Made by a program: the position numbers and the translations under genes. The notes beneath the pieces were generated by a model. It saw only the letters and a list, made by a program, of their open reading frames with translations. It was not told where the DNA came from and made no database searches. From positions 16,535,001-16,599,000 of the forward strand of contig OY756961.1 in assembly GCA_963580455.1 (NCBI GenBank): DNA of 64,000 bases. The letters are read 5' to 3'. This document shows positions 55,101 to 64,000 of the stretch, piece after piece (the stretch's first letter is position 1; each line of letters begins with the position of its first letter). Source of the stretch: Euonymus europaeus. Lineage: Eukaryota > Streptophyta > Magnoliopsida > Celastrales > Celastraceae.

Positions 55101-57727
55101 AAGTTGCTCGGTGTACAATTTTTATTGTTCTTATATGTCAAATTTTATGAGTATAAGCTTCCTAGATTATTTCGATGCCAAAACACCAACTTTCTTTGAC
55201 AAATAGACCAAACCGTTAAGAGCTCCTCCATAGAGAGTGTTGAGCGACTTCAGACCATTAAAGTTGCTCAGTGTACAATTTTTATTGTTCTTATATGTCA
55301 AATTTTATGAGTATAAGCTTTGTAGATTATTTCGATGCCAAAACACCAACTTTCTATGACAAATAGACAAAACCGTTAAAAGCTCCTCCATAGAGAGAGT
55401 TGAGAAACTTCGGACTATCAAAGTTTCTTATATAGACTTTTTATTATTCTTCTATGTCAAATTTTACTAGTATAAGCTTCCTAGATTATTTCGATGCCAA
55501 AACACCAATTTTCTATGACAAATAGACAAAACCGTTAAAAGCTTATCCATAGAGAGAGTTGATCAACTTCAGACTATCAAAGTTGCTCGGGATAGACTTT
55601 TTATTGTTCTTCTATGTCATATTTTACGAGTACAAGCTTCCTACATTATTTCGATGCCAGAACACCAACTTTCTATGACAAATGGATGAAACCGTTAAAA
55701 GCTCCTCCATAGAGAGAGTTGAGCAACTTCTGACCATCAAAGTTGCTCGGTGTACAATTTTTATTGTTGTTATATGTCAAATTTTATGAGTATAAGCGTC
55801 ATAGATTATTTCGATGCCGAAACACCAACTTTCTATGACAAATGGACGAAACCGTAAAATCTCCTCCATAGAGAGAATTGAGCAACTTCGGACCATCCAA
55901 GTTGCTCGGTGTACATTTTTTGTTGTTCTTATATGTCAAATTTTATAAGTATAAGCTTCCTAGATTATTTCGATGCCAAAACAACAACTTTTTATGACAA
56001 ATGGACCAAACCGTTAAAAGCTCCTCCATAGAGAGAGTTGAGCAACTTCGGACCATCAAAGTTGCTCGGTGTACAATTTTTATTGTTCTTCTATGTCAAA
56101 TTTTACGAGTATAAGCTTCCTAGATTATTTCGATGCCAAAACACCAACATTCTATGACAAATGGACCAAACCGTTAAAAGCTCCTCCATAGAGAGAGTTG
56201 AGCAACTTCGGACCATCAAAGTTTCTCGGTGTACAATTTTTATTGTTCTTCTATGTCAAATTTTACGAGTATAAGCTTCCTAGATTATTTCGATGCCAAA
56301 AGACCAACTTTCTATGACAAATGGACAAAACCGTTAAAAGCTCTTTCATAGAGAGTGTTGAGCAACTTTGGACCAGCAAAGTTGCTCGGTGTACAATTTT
56401 TATTGTTCTTATATGTCAAATTTTATGAGTATAAGCTTCCTAGATTATTTCGATGCCAAAACACCAACTTTCTATGACAAATAGACCAAACCGTTAGGAA
56501 CTCCTCCATAGGGAGTGTTGAGCGACTTCAGACCATTAAAGTTGCTCAGTGTACAATTTTTATTGTTCTTATATGTCAAATTTTATGAGTATAAGCTTTG
56601 TAGATTATTTCGATGCCAAAATACCAACTTTCTATGACAAATAGACAAAACCGTTAAAAGCTCCTCCATAGAGAGAGTTGAGAAACTTCGGACTATCAAA
56701 GTTGCTTAGATAGACTTTTTATTGTTCTTCTATGTCATATTTTACGAGTATAAGCTTCCTACATTATTTTGATGCCAGAACATCAACTTTCTATGACAAA
56801 TGGACGAAACCGTTAAAAGCTCCTCCATAGAGAGAGTTGAGCAACTTCGGACCATCAAAGTTGCTCGGTGTACAATTTTTATTGTTGTTATATGTCAAAT
56901 TTTATGAGTATAAGCTTCATAGATTATTTCGATGCCGAAACACCAACTTTCTATGACAAATGGACGAAACCGTAAAATCTCCTACATAGAGAGAATTGAG
57001 CAACTTCGGACCATCCAAGTTGCTCGGTGTACATTTTTTGTTGTTCTTATATGTCAAATTTTATAAGTATAAGCTTCCTAGATTATTTCGATGCCAAAAC
57101 ACCAACTTTCTATGACAAATAGACAAAACCGTTAAAAGCTCCCCCATAGAGAGAGTTGAGCAACTTCGGACTATCAAAGTTGCTCGAGATAGACTTTTTA
57201 TTGTTCTTCTATGTCAAATTTTATGAGTATAAGCTTCCTAGATTATTTCGATGCCAAAACACCAACTTTGTATGACAAATGGACAAAACCGTTTAAAGCT
57301 CCTTCATAGAGAGAGTTGAGCAACTTCGGACCATCAAAGTTGCTCTGTGTACAATTTTTATTGTTCTTATATGCCAAATTTTATGAGTATCAGCTTCCTA
57401 GATTATTTCGATGCCAAAACACCAAATTTCTATGAAAAATGGACAAAACCGTTATGAGCTCCTCCATTGAGAGAGTTGAGCAACTTCGGACCATCAAAAT
57501 TGCTCTATGTACACTTTTTATTGTTCTTCTATGTCAAATTTTACGAGTATAAGCTTCCTAGATTATTTCGATGCCAAAACACCAACTTTCTATGACAAAT
57601 GGACAAAACCGTTAAAAGCTCCTTCATAGAGAGTGTTGAGCGACTTCGGACCATCAAAGTAGCTCGGTGTACAATTTTTAATGTTCTTATATGTCCATTT
57701 TACGAGTATGAGTTTCATAGATTATTT

Positions 57728-57929
57728 CGATGCTAGAACACCCACTTTCTATGACAAATAAACAAAATCGTTAAAAGCTCCTCCATAGAGAGAGTTGATC
57801 AACTTCGGACTATCAAAGTTGCTCGAGATAGAGAGAGTTGATCTACTTCGGACTATCAAAGTTGCTCGGGATAGACTTTTTATTGTTCTTCTATGTCATA
57901 TTTTACGAGTATAAGTTTCTACATTATTT
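57728..57929 (+). repeat. 202-bp monomer with 43-bp dyad duplication (unit 1)
   Basis: GAGTTGATCAACTTCGGAC is followed 43 bp later by GAGTTGATCTACTTCGGAC. The join reads CTCGAGATAGAGAGAG. ATAGAG occurs both after the dyad of one monomer type and before the dyad in all monomers, so slippage or exchange at this six-base match explains the duplication. The monomer has two complete dyads in a row. One base (GTTTCTAC) is missing relative to the later copies. Confidence 0.93.
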
Positions 57930-60487
57930 CGATGCCAGAACACCAACTTTCTATGACAAATGGACGAAACCGTTAAAAGCTCCTCCGTAGAGAGAGTTGT
58001 GCAACTTCGGACCATCAAAGTTGATCGGTGTAGAATTTTTATTGTTCTTATATGTCAAATTTTATGAGTATAAGCTTCATAGATTATTTCGATACCAAAA
58101 CACCAACTTTCTATGACCAATGGAAGAAACCGTTAAGAGCTCCTCCATAGAGAGTGTTGAGTGACTTCGGACCATTAACGTTGCTCGATGTACAATTTTT
58201 ATTGTTCTTATATGTCAAATTTTATGAGTATAAGCTTCGTAGATTATTTCGATGGCAAAACACCAACTTTCTATGACAAATAGACAAAACCGTTAAAAGC
58301 TCCTCCATAGAGGGAGTTGAGCAACTTCGGACTATCGAAGTTGCTCGAGATTGACTTTTTATTGTTCTTCTATGTCAAATTTTATGAGTATAAGCTTCCT
58401 AAATTATTTCGATGCCAAAACACCAACTTTCTATGACAAATGGACAAAACCGTTAAAAGCTCTTTCATAGAGAGTGTTGAGCAACTTCGGACCATCAATG
58501 TTGCTCGGTGTAGAATTTTTATTGTTCTTATATGTCAAATTTTATGAGTATAAGCTTCCTAAATTATTTTCATGCCAAAACACCAACTTTCTATGACAAA
58601 TAGACAAAACCGTTAAAAGCTCCCCCATAGAGAGAGTTGAGCAACTTCGGACTATCAAAGTTGCTCGAGATAGACTTTTTACTGTTCTTCTATGTCAAAT
58701 TTTACGAGTATAAGCTTCCTAGATTATTTTGATGCCAAAACACCAACTTTGTATGACAAATGGACAAAACCGTTAAAAGGTCTTTCAGAGAGAGTGTTGA
58801 GCAACTTCGGACCATCAAAGTTACTCGGTGTACAATTTTTATTGTTCTTATATGTAAAATTTTACGAGTATAAGCTTCCTAGATTATTTCGATGCCAAAA
58901 CACCAACTTTCTATGACAAATGGACAAAGCCGTTAAAAGCTCCTCCATAGAGAGTGTTGAGCGACTTCGGACCATCAAAGTTGCTCGGTGTACAATTTTT
59001 ATTGTTCTTATATGTCAAATTTTATGAGTATAAGCTTCGTAGATTATTTCGATGCCAAAACACCAACTTTCAATGACAAATGGACGAAACCGTTAAAAAC
59101 TCCTCCATAGAGAGAGTTGAGCAACTTCGAACCATCAAAGTTGCTCGGTGTACAAAATTTATTGTTCTTATATGTCAACTTTTATGAGTATAAGCTTCTT
59201 AGATTATTTCGATGCCAAAACACCAACTTTCTATGACAAATGGACGAAACCGTTAAAAACTGCTTCATAGAGAGTGTTGAACGACTTCGAACCATCAAAG
59301 TTGCTCGGTGTACAATTTTTATTGTTCTTATATGTCAAATTTTATGAGTATAAGCTTCCTAGATTATTTCGATGCCAAAACACCAACTTTCGATGACAAA
59401 TGGACCAAACCGTTAAGAGCTCCTCCATAGAGAGAGTTGAGCAACTTCGGACCATCAAAATTTCTCTATGTACACTTTTTATTGTTCTTCTATGTCAAAT
59501 TTTACGAGTATAGGCTTCCTAGATTATTTCGATGCCAAACACCAACTTTCTATGACAAATGGAACAAACCCTTAAAAGCTCCTCCATAGAGAGAGTTGAG
59601 CAACTTCGGACCATCAAAATTGCTCTATGTACACTTTTTATTGTTCTTCTATGTCAAATTTTATGAGTATAAGCTTCCTAGATTATTTCGATGCCAAAAC
59701 ACCAATTTTCAATGACAAATAGACAAAACCGTTAAAAGCTCATCCATAGACAGAGTTGATCAACTTCAGACTATCAAAGTTGCTCGGGATAGACTTTTTA
59801 TTGTTCTTCTATGTCATAATTTACGAGTATAAGCTTCCTACATTATTTCGATGCCAGAACACCAACTTTCTATGACAAATGGACGAAACCGTTAAAAGCT
59901 CCTCCATAGAGAGAGTTGAGCAACTTCGGACCATCAAAGTTGCTTGGTGTACAATTTTTAATGTTCTTATATGTCAAATTTTATGAGTATAAGCTACCTA
60001 GATTATTTCGATGCCAAAACACCAACTTTGTATGACAAATGGACAAAACCGTTTAAAGCTCCTTCATAGAGAGAGTTGAGCAATTTCGGACCATCAAAGT
60101 TGCTCTGTGTACAATTTTTATTGTTCTTATATGCCAAATTTTATGAGTATCAGCTTCCTAGATTATTTCGATGCCAAAACACCAAATTTCTATGAAAAAT
60201 GGACAAAACCGTTAAGAGCTCCTCCATTGACAGAGTTGAGCAACTTCGGACCATCAAAATTGCTCTATGTACACTTTTTATTGTTCTTCTATGTCAAATT
60301 TTACGAGTATAAGCTTCCTAGATTATTTCGATGCCAAAACACCAACTTTCTATGACAAATGGACAAAACCGTTAAAAGCTCCTTCATAGAGAGTGTTGAG
60401 CGACTTCGGACCATCAAAGTTGCTCGGTGTACAATTTTTAATGTTCTTATATGTCCATTTTACGAGTATGAGTTTCATAGATTATTT

Positions 60488-60690
60488 CGATGCTAGAACA
60501 CCCACTTTCTATGACAAATAAACAAAATCGTTAAAAGCTCCTCCATATAGAGAGTTGATCAACTTCGGACTATCAAAGTTGCTCGAGATAGAGAGAGTTG
60601 ATCAACTTCGGACTATCAATGTTGCTCGGGATAGACTTTTTATTGTTCTTCTATGTCATATTTTACGAGTATAAGTTTCCTACATTATTT
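60488..60690 (+). repeat. 203-bp monomer with 43-bp dyad duplication (unit 2)
   Basis: Same structure as in the first unit of the 17-monomer HOR, with both palindromic GTTGATCAAC segments intact. CCATATAGAG replaces CCATAGAGAG at the start. The shared junction shows that the 43-bp duplication preceded amplification of the HOR. Confidence 0.93.
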
Positions 60691-63249
60691 CGATGCCAGA
60701 ACACCAACTTTCTATGACAAATGGGCGAAACCGTTAAAAGCTCCTCCTTAGAGAGAGTTGTGCAACTTCGGACCATCAAAGTTGCTCGGTGTACAATTTT
60801 TATTGTTCTTATATGTCAAATTTTATGAGTATAAGCTTCCTAGATTATTTCGATACCAAAACACCAACTTTCTATGACCAATGGAACAAACCGTTAAGAG
60901 CTCCTCCATAAAGAGTGTTGAGCGACTTCGGACCATTAACGTTGCTCGATGTACAATTTTTATTGTTCTTATATGTCAAATTTTATGAGTATAAGCTTCG
61001 TAGTTTATTTCGATGGCAAAACACCAACTTTCTATGACAAATAGACAAAACCGTTAAAAGCTCCGCCATAGAGAGAGTTGAGCAACTTCAAACTATCGAA
61101 GTTGCTCGAGATAGACTTTTTATTGTTCTTCTATGTCAAATTTTACGAGTATAAGCTTCCTAGATTATTTCGATGCCAAAACAACAACTTTCTATGACAA
61201 ATGGACAAAACCGTTAAAAGCTCTTTCATAGAGAGTGTTGAGCAACTTCGGACCATCAATGTTGCTCGGTGTACAATTTTTATTGTTCTTATATGCCAAA
61301 TTTTATGAGTATAAGCTTCCTAGATTATTTCCATGCCAAAACACCAACTTTCTATGACAAATAGACAAAACCGTTAAAAGCTCCCCCATAGAGAGAGTTG
61401 AGCAACTTCGGACTATCAAAGTTGCTCGAGATAGACTTTTTATTGTTCTTCTATGTCAAATTTTACGAGTATAAGCTTCCTAGATTATTTCGATGCCAAA
61501 ACACCAACTTTGTATGACAAATGGACAAAACCGTTAAAAGGACTTTCAGAGATAGCGTTGGGCAACTTCGGACCATCAAAGTTACTCGGTGTACAATTTT
61601 TATTGTTCTTATATGTAAAATTTTACGAGTATAAGCTTCCTAGATTATTTCGACGCCAAAACACCAACTTTCTATGACAAATGGACAAAACCGTTAAAAG
61701 CTCCTCCATAGAGAGTATTGAGCGACTTCGGACCATCAAAGTTGCTCGGTGTACAATTTTTATTGTTCTTATATGTCAAATTTTATGAGTATAAGCTTCG
61801 TAGATTATTTCGATGCCAAAACACCAACTTTCAATGACAAATGGACGAAACCGTTAAAAACTCCTCCATAGAGAGAGTTGAGCAACTTCGAAACATCAAA
61901 GTTGCTCGGTGTACAAAATTTATTGTTCTTATATGTCAACTTTTATGAGTATATGCTTCTTAGATTATTTCGATGCCAAAACACCAACTTTCTATGACAA
62001 ATCGACGAAACCGTTAAAAACTCCTTCATAGAGAGTGTTGAACGACTTCGAACCATCAAATGTGCTCGGTGTACAATTTTTATTGTTCTTATATGTCAAA
62101 TTTTATGAGTATAAGCTTCCTAGATTATTTCGATGCCAAAACACCAACTTTCTATGACAAATGGACCAAACCGTTAAGAGCTCCTCCATAGAGAGAGTTG
62201 AGCAACTTCGGACCATCAAAATTTCTCTATGTACACTTTTTATTGTTCTTCTATGTCAAATTTTACGAGTATAGGCTTCCTAGATTATTTCGATGCCAAA
62301 ACACCAACTTTCTATGACAAATGGAACAAACCGTTAAAAGCTCCTCCATAGAGAGAGTTGAGCAACTTCGGACCATCAAAATTGCTCTATGTACACTTTT
62401 TATTGTTCTTCTATGTCAAATTTTATGAGTATAAGCTTCCTAGATTATTTCGATGCCAAAACACCAATTTTCTATGACAAATAGACAAAACCGTTAAAAG
62501 CTCATCCATAGACAGAGTTGATCAACTTCAGACTATCAAAGTTGCTCGGGATAGACTTTTTATTGTTCTTCTATGTCATATTTTACGAGTATAAGCTTCC
62601 TACATTATTTCGATGCCAGAACACCAACTTTCTATGACAAATGGACGAAACCGTTAAAAGCTCCTCCATAGAGAGAGTTGAGCAACTTCGGACCATCGAA
62701 GTTGCTCGGTGTACAATTTTTATTGTTCTTATATGTCAAATTTTATGAGTACAAGCTAACTAGATTATTTCGATGCAAAAATACCAACTTTGTATGACAA
62801 ATGGACAAAACCGTTTAAAGCTCCTTCATAGAGAGAGTTGAGCAACTTCGGACCATCAAAGTTGCTCTGTGTACAATTTTTATTGTTCTTATATGCCAAA
62901 TTTTATGAGTATCAGCTTCCTAGATTATTTCGATGCCAAAACACCAAATTTCTATGAAAAATGGACAAAACCGTTAAGAGCTCCTCCATTGAGAGAGTTG
63001 AGCAACTTCGGACCATCAAAATTGCTCTATGTACACTTTTTATTGTTCTTCTATGTCAAATTTTACGAGTATAAGCTTCCTAGATTATTTCGATGCCAAA
63101 ACACCAACTTTCTATGATAAATGGACAAAACCGTTAAAAGCTCCTTCATAGAGAGTGTTGAGCGACTTCGGACCATCAAAGTTGCTCGGTGTACAATTTT
63201 TAATGTTCTTATATGTCCATTTTACGAGTATGAGTTTCATAGATTATTT

Positions 63250-63452
63250 CGATGCTAGAACACCCACTTTCTATGACAAATAAACAAAATCGTTAAAAGC
63301 TCTCCCATAGAGAGAGTTGATCAACTTCGGACTATCAAAGTTGCTCGAGATAGAGAGAGTTGATCAACTTCGGACTATCAAAGTTGCTCGGGATAGACTT
63401 TTTATTGTTCTTCTATGTCATATTTTACGAGTATAAGTTTCCTACATTATTT
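63250..63452 (+). repeat. 203-bp monomer with 43-bp dyad duplication (unit 3)
   Basis: Third occurrence of the same junction, with TCTCCCATAGAG before it and both GTTGATCAAC palindromes intact. It lies in the partial last unit of the HOR. Confidence 0.93.
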
Positions 63453-64000
63453 CGATGCCAGAACACCAACTTTCTATGACAAATGGACGAAACCGTTAAA
63501 AGCTCCTCCGTAGAGAGAGTTGTGCAACTTCGGACCATCAAAGTTGCTCGGTGTACAATTTTTATTGTTCTTATATGTCAAATTTTATGAGTATAAGCTT
63601 CCTAGATTATTTCGATAACAAAACACCAACTTTCTATGACCAATGGAACAAACCGTTAAGAGCTCCTCCATAGAGAGTGTTGAGCGACTTCGGACCATTA
63701 ACGTTGCTCGATGTACAATTTTTATTGTTCTTATATGTCAAATTTTATGAGTATAAGCTTCGTAGATTATTTCGATGGCAAAACACCAACTTTCTATGAC
63801 AAATAGACAAAACCGTTAAAAGCTCCTCCATAGAGAGAGTTGAGCAACTTCGGACTATCGAAGTTGCTCGAGATAGACTTTTTATTGTTCTTCTATGTCA
63901 AATTTTACGAGTCTAAGCTTCCTAGATTATTTCGATGCCAAAACACCAACTTTCTATGACAAATGGACGAAACAGTTAGAAGCTCCTCCATAGAGAGAGT

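Larger units (their letters stand above)
44060..57220 (+). repeat. 34-monomer HOR, about 5,435-bp period
   Basis: The TGCGAAAACACC variant lies at 44,148, 49,581 and 55,016 (5,433 and 5,435 bp apart). The best match is about 46,700-50,840 with 52,140-56,440, sharing rare variants such as GGTGTTCAATTT, AAGACCAAC, GGACCAGCAAAG and CGTCATAGATT. The first and third copies carry a monomer with ACACCAACATTC that the second lacks, so one monomer was lost there. About 56,600-57,300 repeats 48,300-49,000. No gene is present. Confidence 0.88.
1..64000 (+). repeat. 160-bp tandem satellite array filling the window
   Basis: The motif TCGATGCCAAAACACCAAC recurs every 160 bases from the first base (1, 161, 321, 481, 641) to the last line. 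That gives about 400 monomers, all in the same orientation. Most carry AAGCTT near monomer position 144-149, so HindIII would give a 160-bp ladder. A hand consensus is about 36% G+C. Individual monomers mostly differ by substitutions and 1-2-base indels; length outliers are listed separately. I saw no inversion, mobile element or unique DNA. The length is close to one nucleosome repeat, as in many centromeric satellites, but I do not recognise the family. The + strand label is arbitrary. Confidence 0.98.
57220..64000 (+). repeat. 17-monomer HOR, about 2,761-bp period, about 2.45 copies
   Basis: TGCTCTGTGT lies at 57,341, 60,101 and 62,863 (2,760 and 2,762 bp apart). Seventeen monomers plus a 43-bp internal duplication minus small deletions give this length. 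Unit-specific variants include ATCAGCTTCC, AAATTTCTATGAAAAATG, ATGTCCATTTTACG, GCTAGAACACCC and GACCATTAACG. The third unit runs off the window. More substitutions separate these copies than the 1,121- or 3,838-bp units. No gene is present. Confidence 0.92.

Noticed and set aside
5054..63117. Forward open reading frames of 66-84 codons (for example 5,054-5,308, 16,859-17,107, 18,139-18,387, 21,820-22,068, 58,692-58,916, 60,107-60,355, 62,869-63,117)
   Set aside because: They read through 1.3-1.5 satellite monomers. They are open only where the usual TAG in CCATAGAG is changed (CACAGAG, TATTGAG, ATCGAG, TTCAGAG) or bypassed by a small indel (CCATATAGAG; or the extra base in GGACCAAAACCG at 9,377-9,577, 48,078-48,278 and 53,513-53,713). 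As 160 is not divisible by three, the frame shifts each monomer. No conserved domain, and the same peptide recurs only because the DNA repeats.
1..64000. CRISPR array
   Set aside because: Repeat and 'spacer' are not distinguishable: the full 160 bp is repeated with a few percent variation and there are no unique spacers or cas genes.
1..64000. CENP-B box or telomere-type repeats
   Set aside because: I saw no sequence resembling the CENP-B box core and no TTTAGGG/TTAGGG runs.
1..64000. Replication origin consensus in the T-rich segment TTTTATTGTTC
   Set aside because: It resembles the yeast ARS core only partly (a required purine and the last T residues do not fit), and yeast rules do not apply to an array of this kind.

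Overview
The whole 64-kb window is one uninterrupted array of tandem satellite DNA. The monomer is about 160 bp, so there are about 400 copies (64,000/160). All that I read run head-to-tail in one orientation. I found no gene, RNA gene, transposable element, CRISPR array or unique spacer. A hand-built consensus is about 36% G+C and carries a HindIII site (AAGCTT) in most copies. Using the T of TCGATGCC as monomer position 1, the landmarks are: TTCTATGACAAAT near 21-33; an inverted repeat at 71-98 with arms GAGCAACTT and AAGTTGCTC; a T-rich stretch at 104-120; and the HindIII site at 144-149.

This is eukaryotic heterochromatin of the kind found at centromeres, pericentromeres or knobs. Many variable sites are CpG versus TpG/CpA alternatives, which suggests cytosine methylation and makes a plant (or other CpG-methylating genome) more likely. 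I do not recognise the satellite family and cannot name the species. Nothing in the sequence proves centromere function.

The monomers are organised into higher-order repeats (HORs) whose period changes along the window. Block edges were judged by eye and are good to a few tens of bases. 1-8.7 kb: two nearly identical segments (1-3,930 and 5,441-8,091), each holding an 8-monomer HOR of 1,279 bp, in about 2.5 and 2 copies. 8.7-10.2 kb: mosaic with a 5-monomer duplication. 10.2-16.2 kb: 12-monomer HOR with a 10-monomer variant, ending at a 109-bp truncated monomer. 16.3-18.7 kb: mixed. 18.7-43.7 kb: related units repeated at 1,626, 1,921, 3,200, 1,121 (7-mer) and 3,838 bp (24-mer). 44.1-57.2 kb: a 34-monomer HOR of about 5,435 bp in a little over two copies. 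57.2-64 kb: a 17-monomer HOR of about 2,761 bp, tagged by a 43-bp internal duplication.

The most interesting signals are structural. An inverted repeat persists in nearly every monomer. At least four off-register rearrangements have breakpoints in or next to it. Several HORs of unrelated period sit side by side with almost no divergence between copies, which points to recent unequal exchange, replication slippage or gene conversion. The short open reading frames are by-products of the repeat, not genes.
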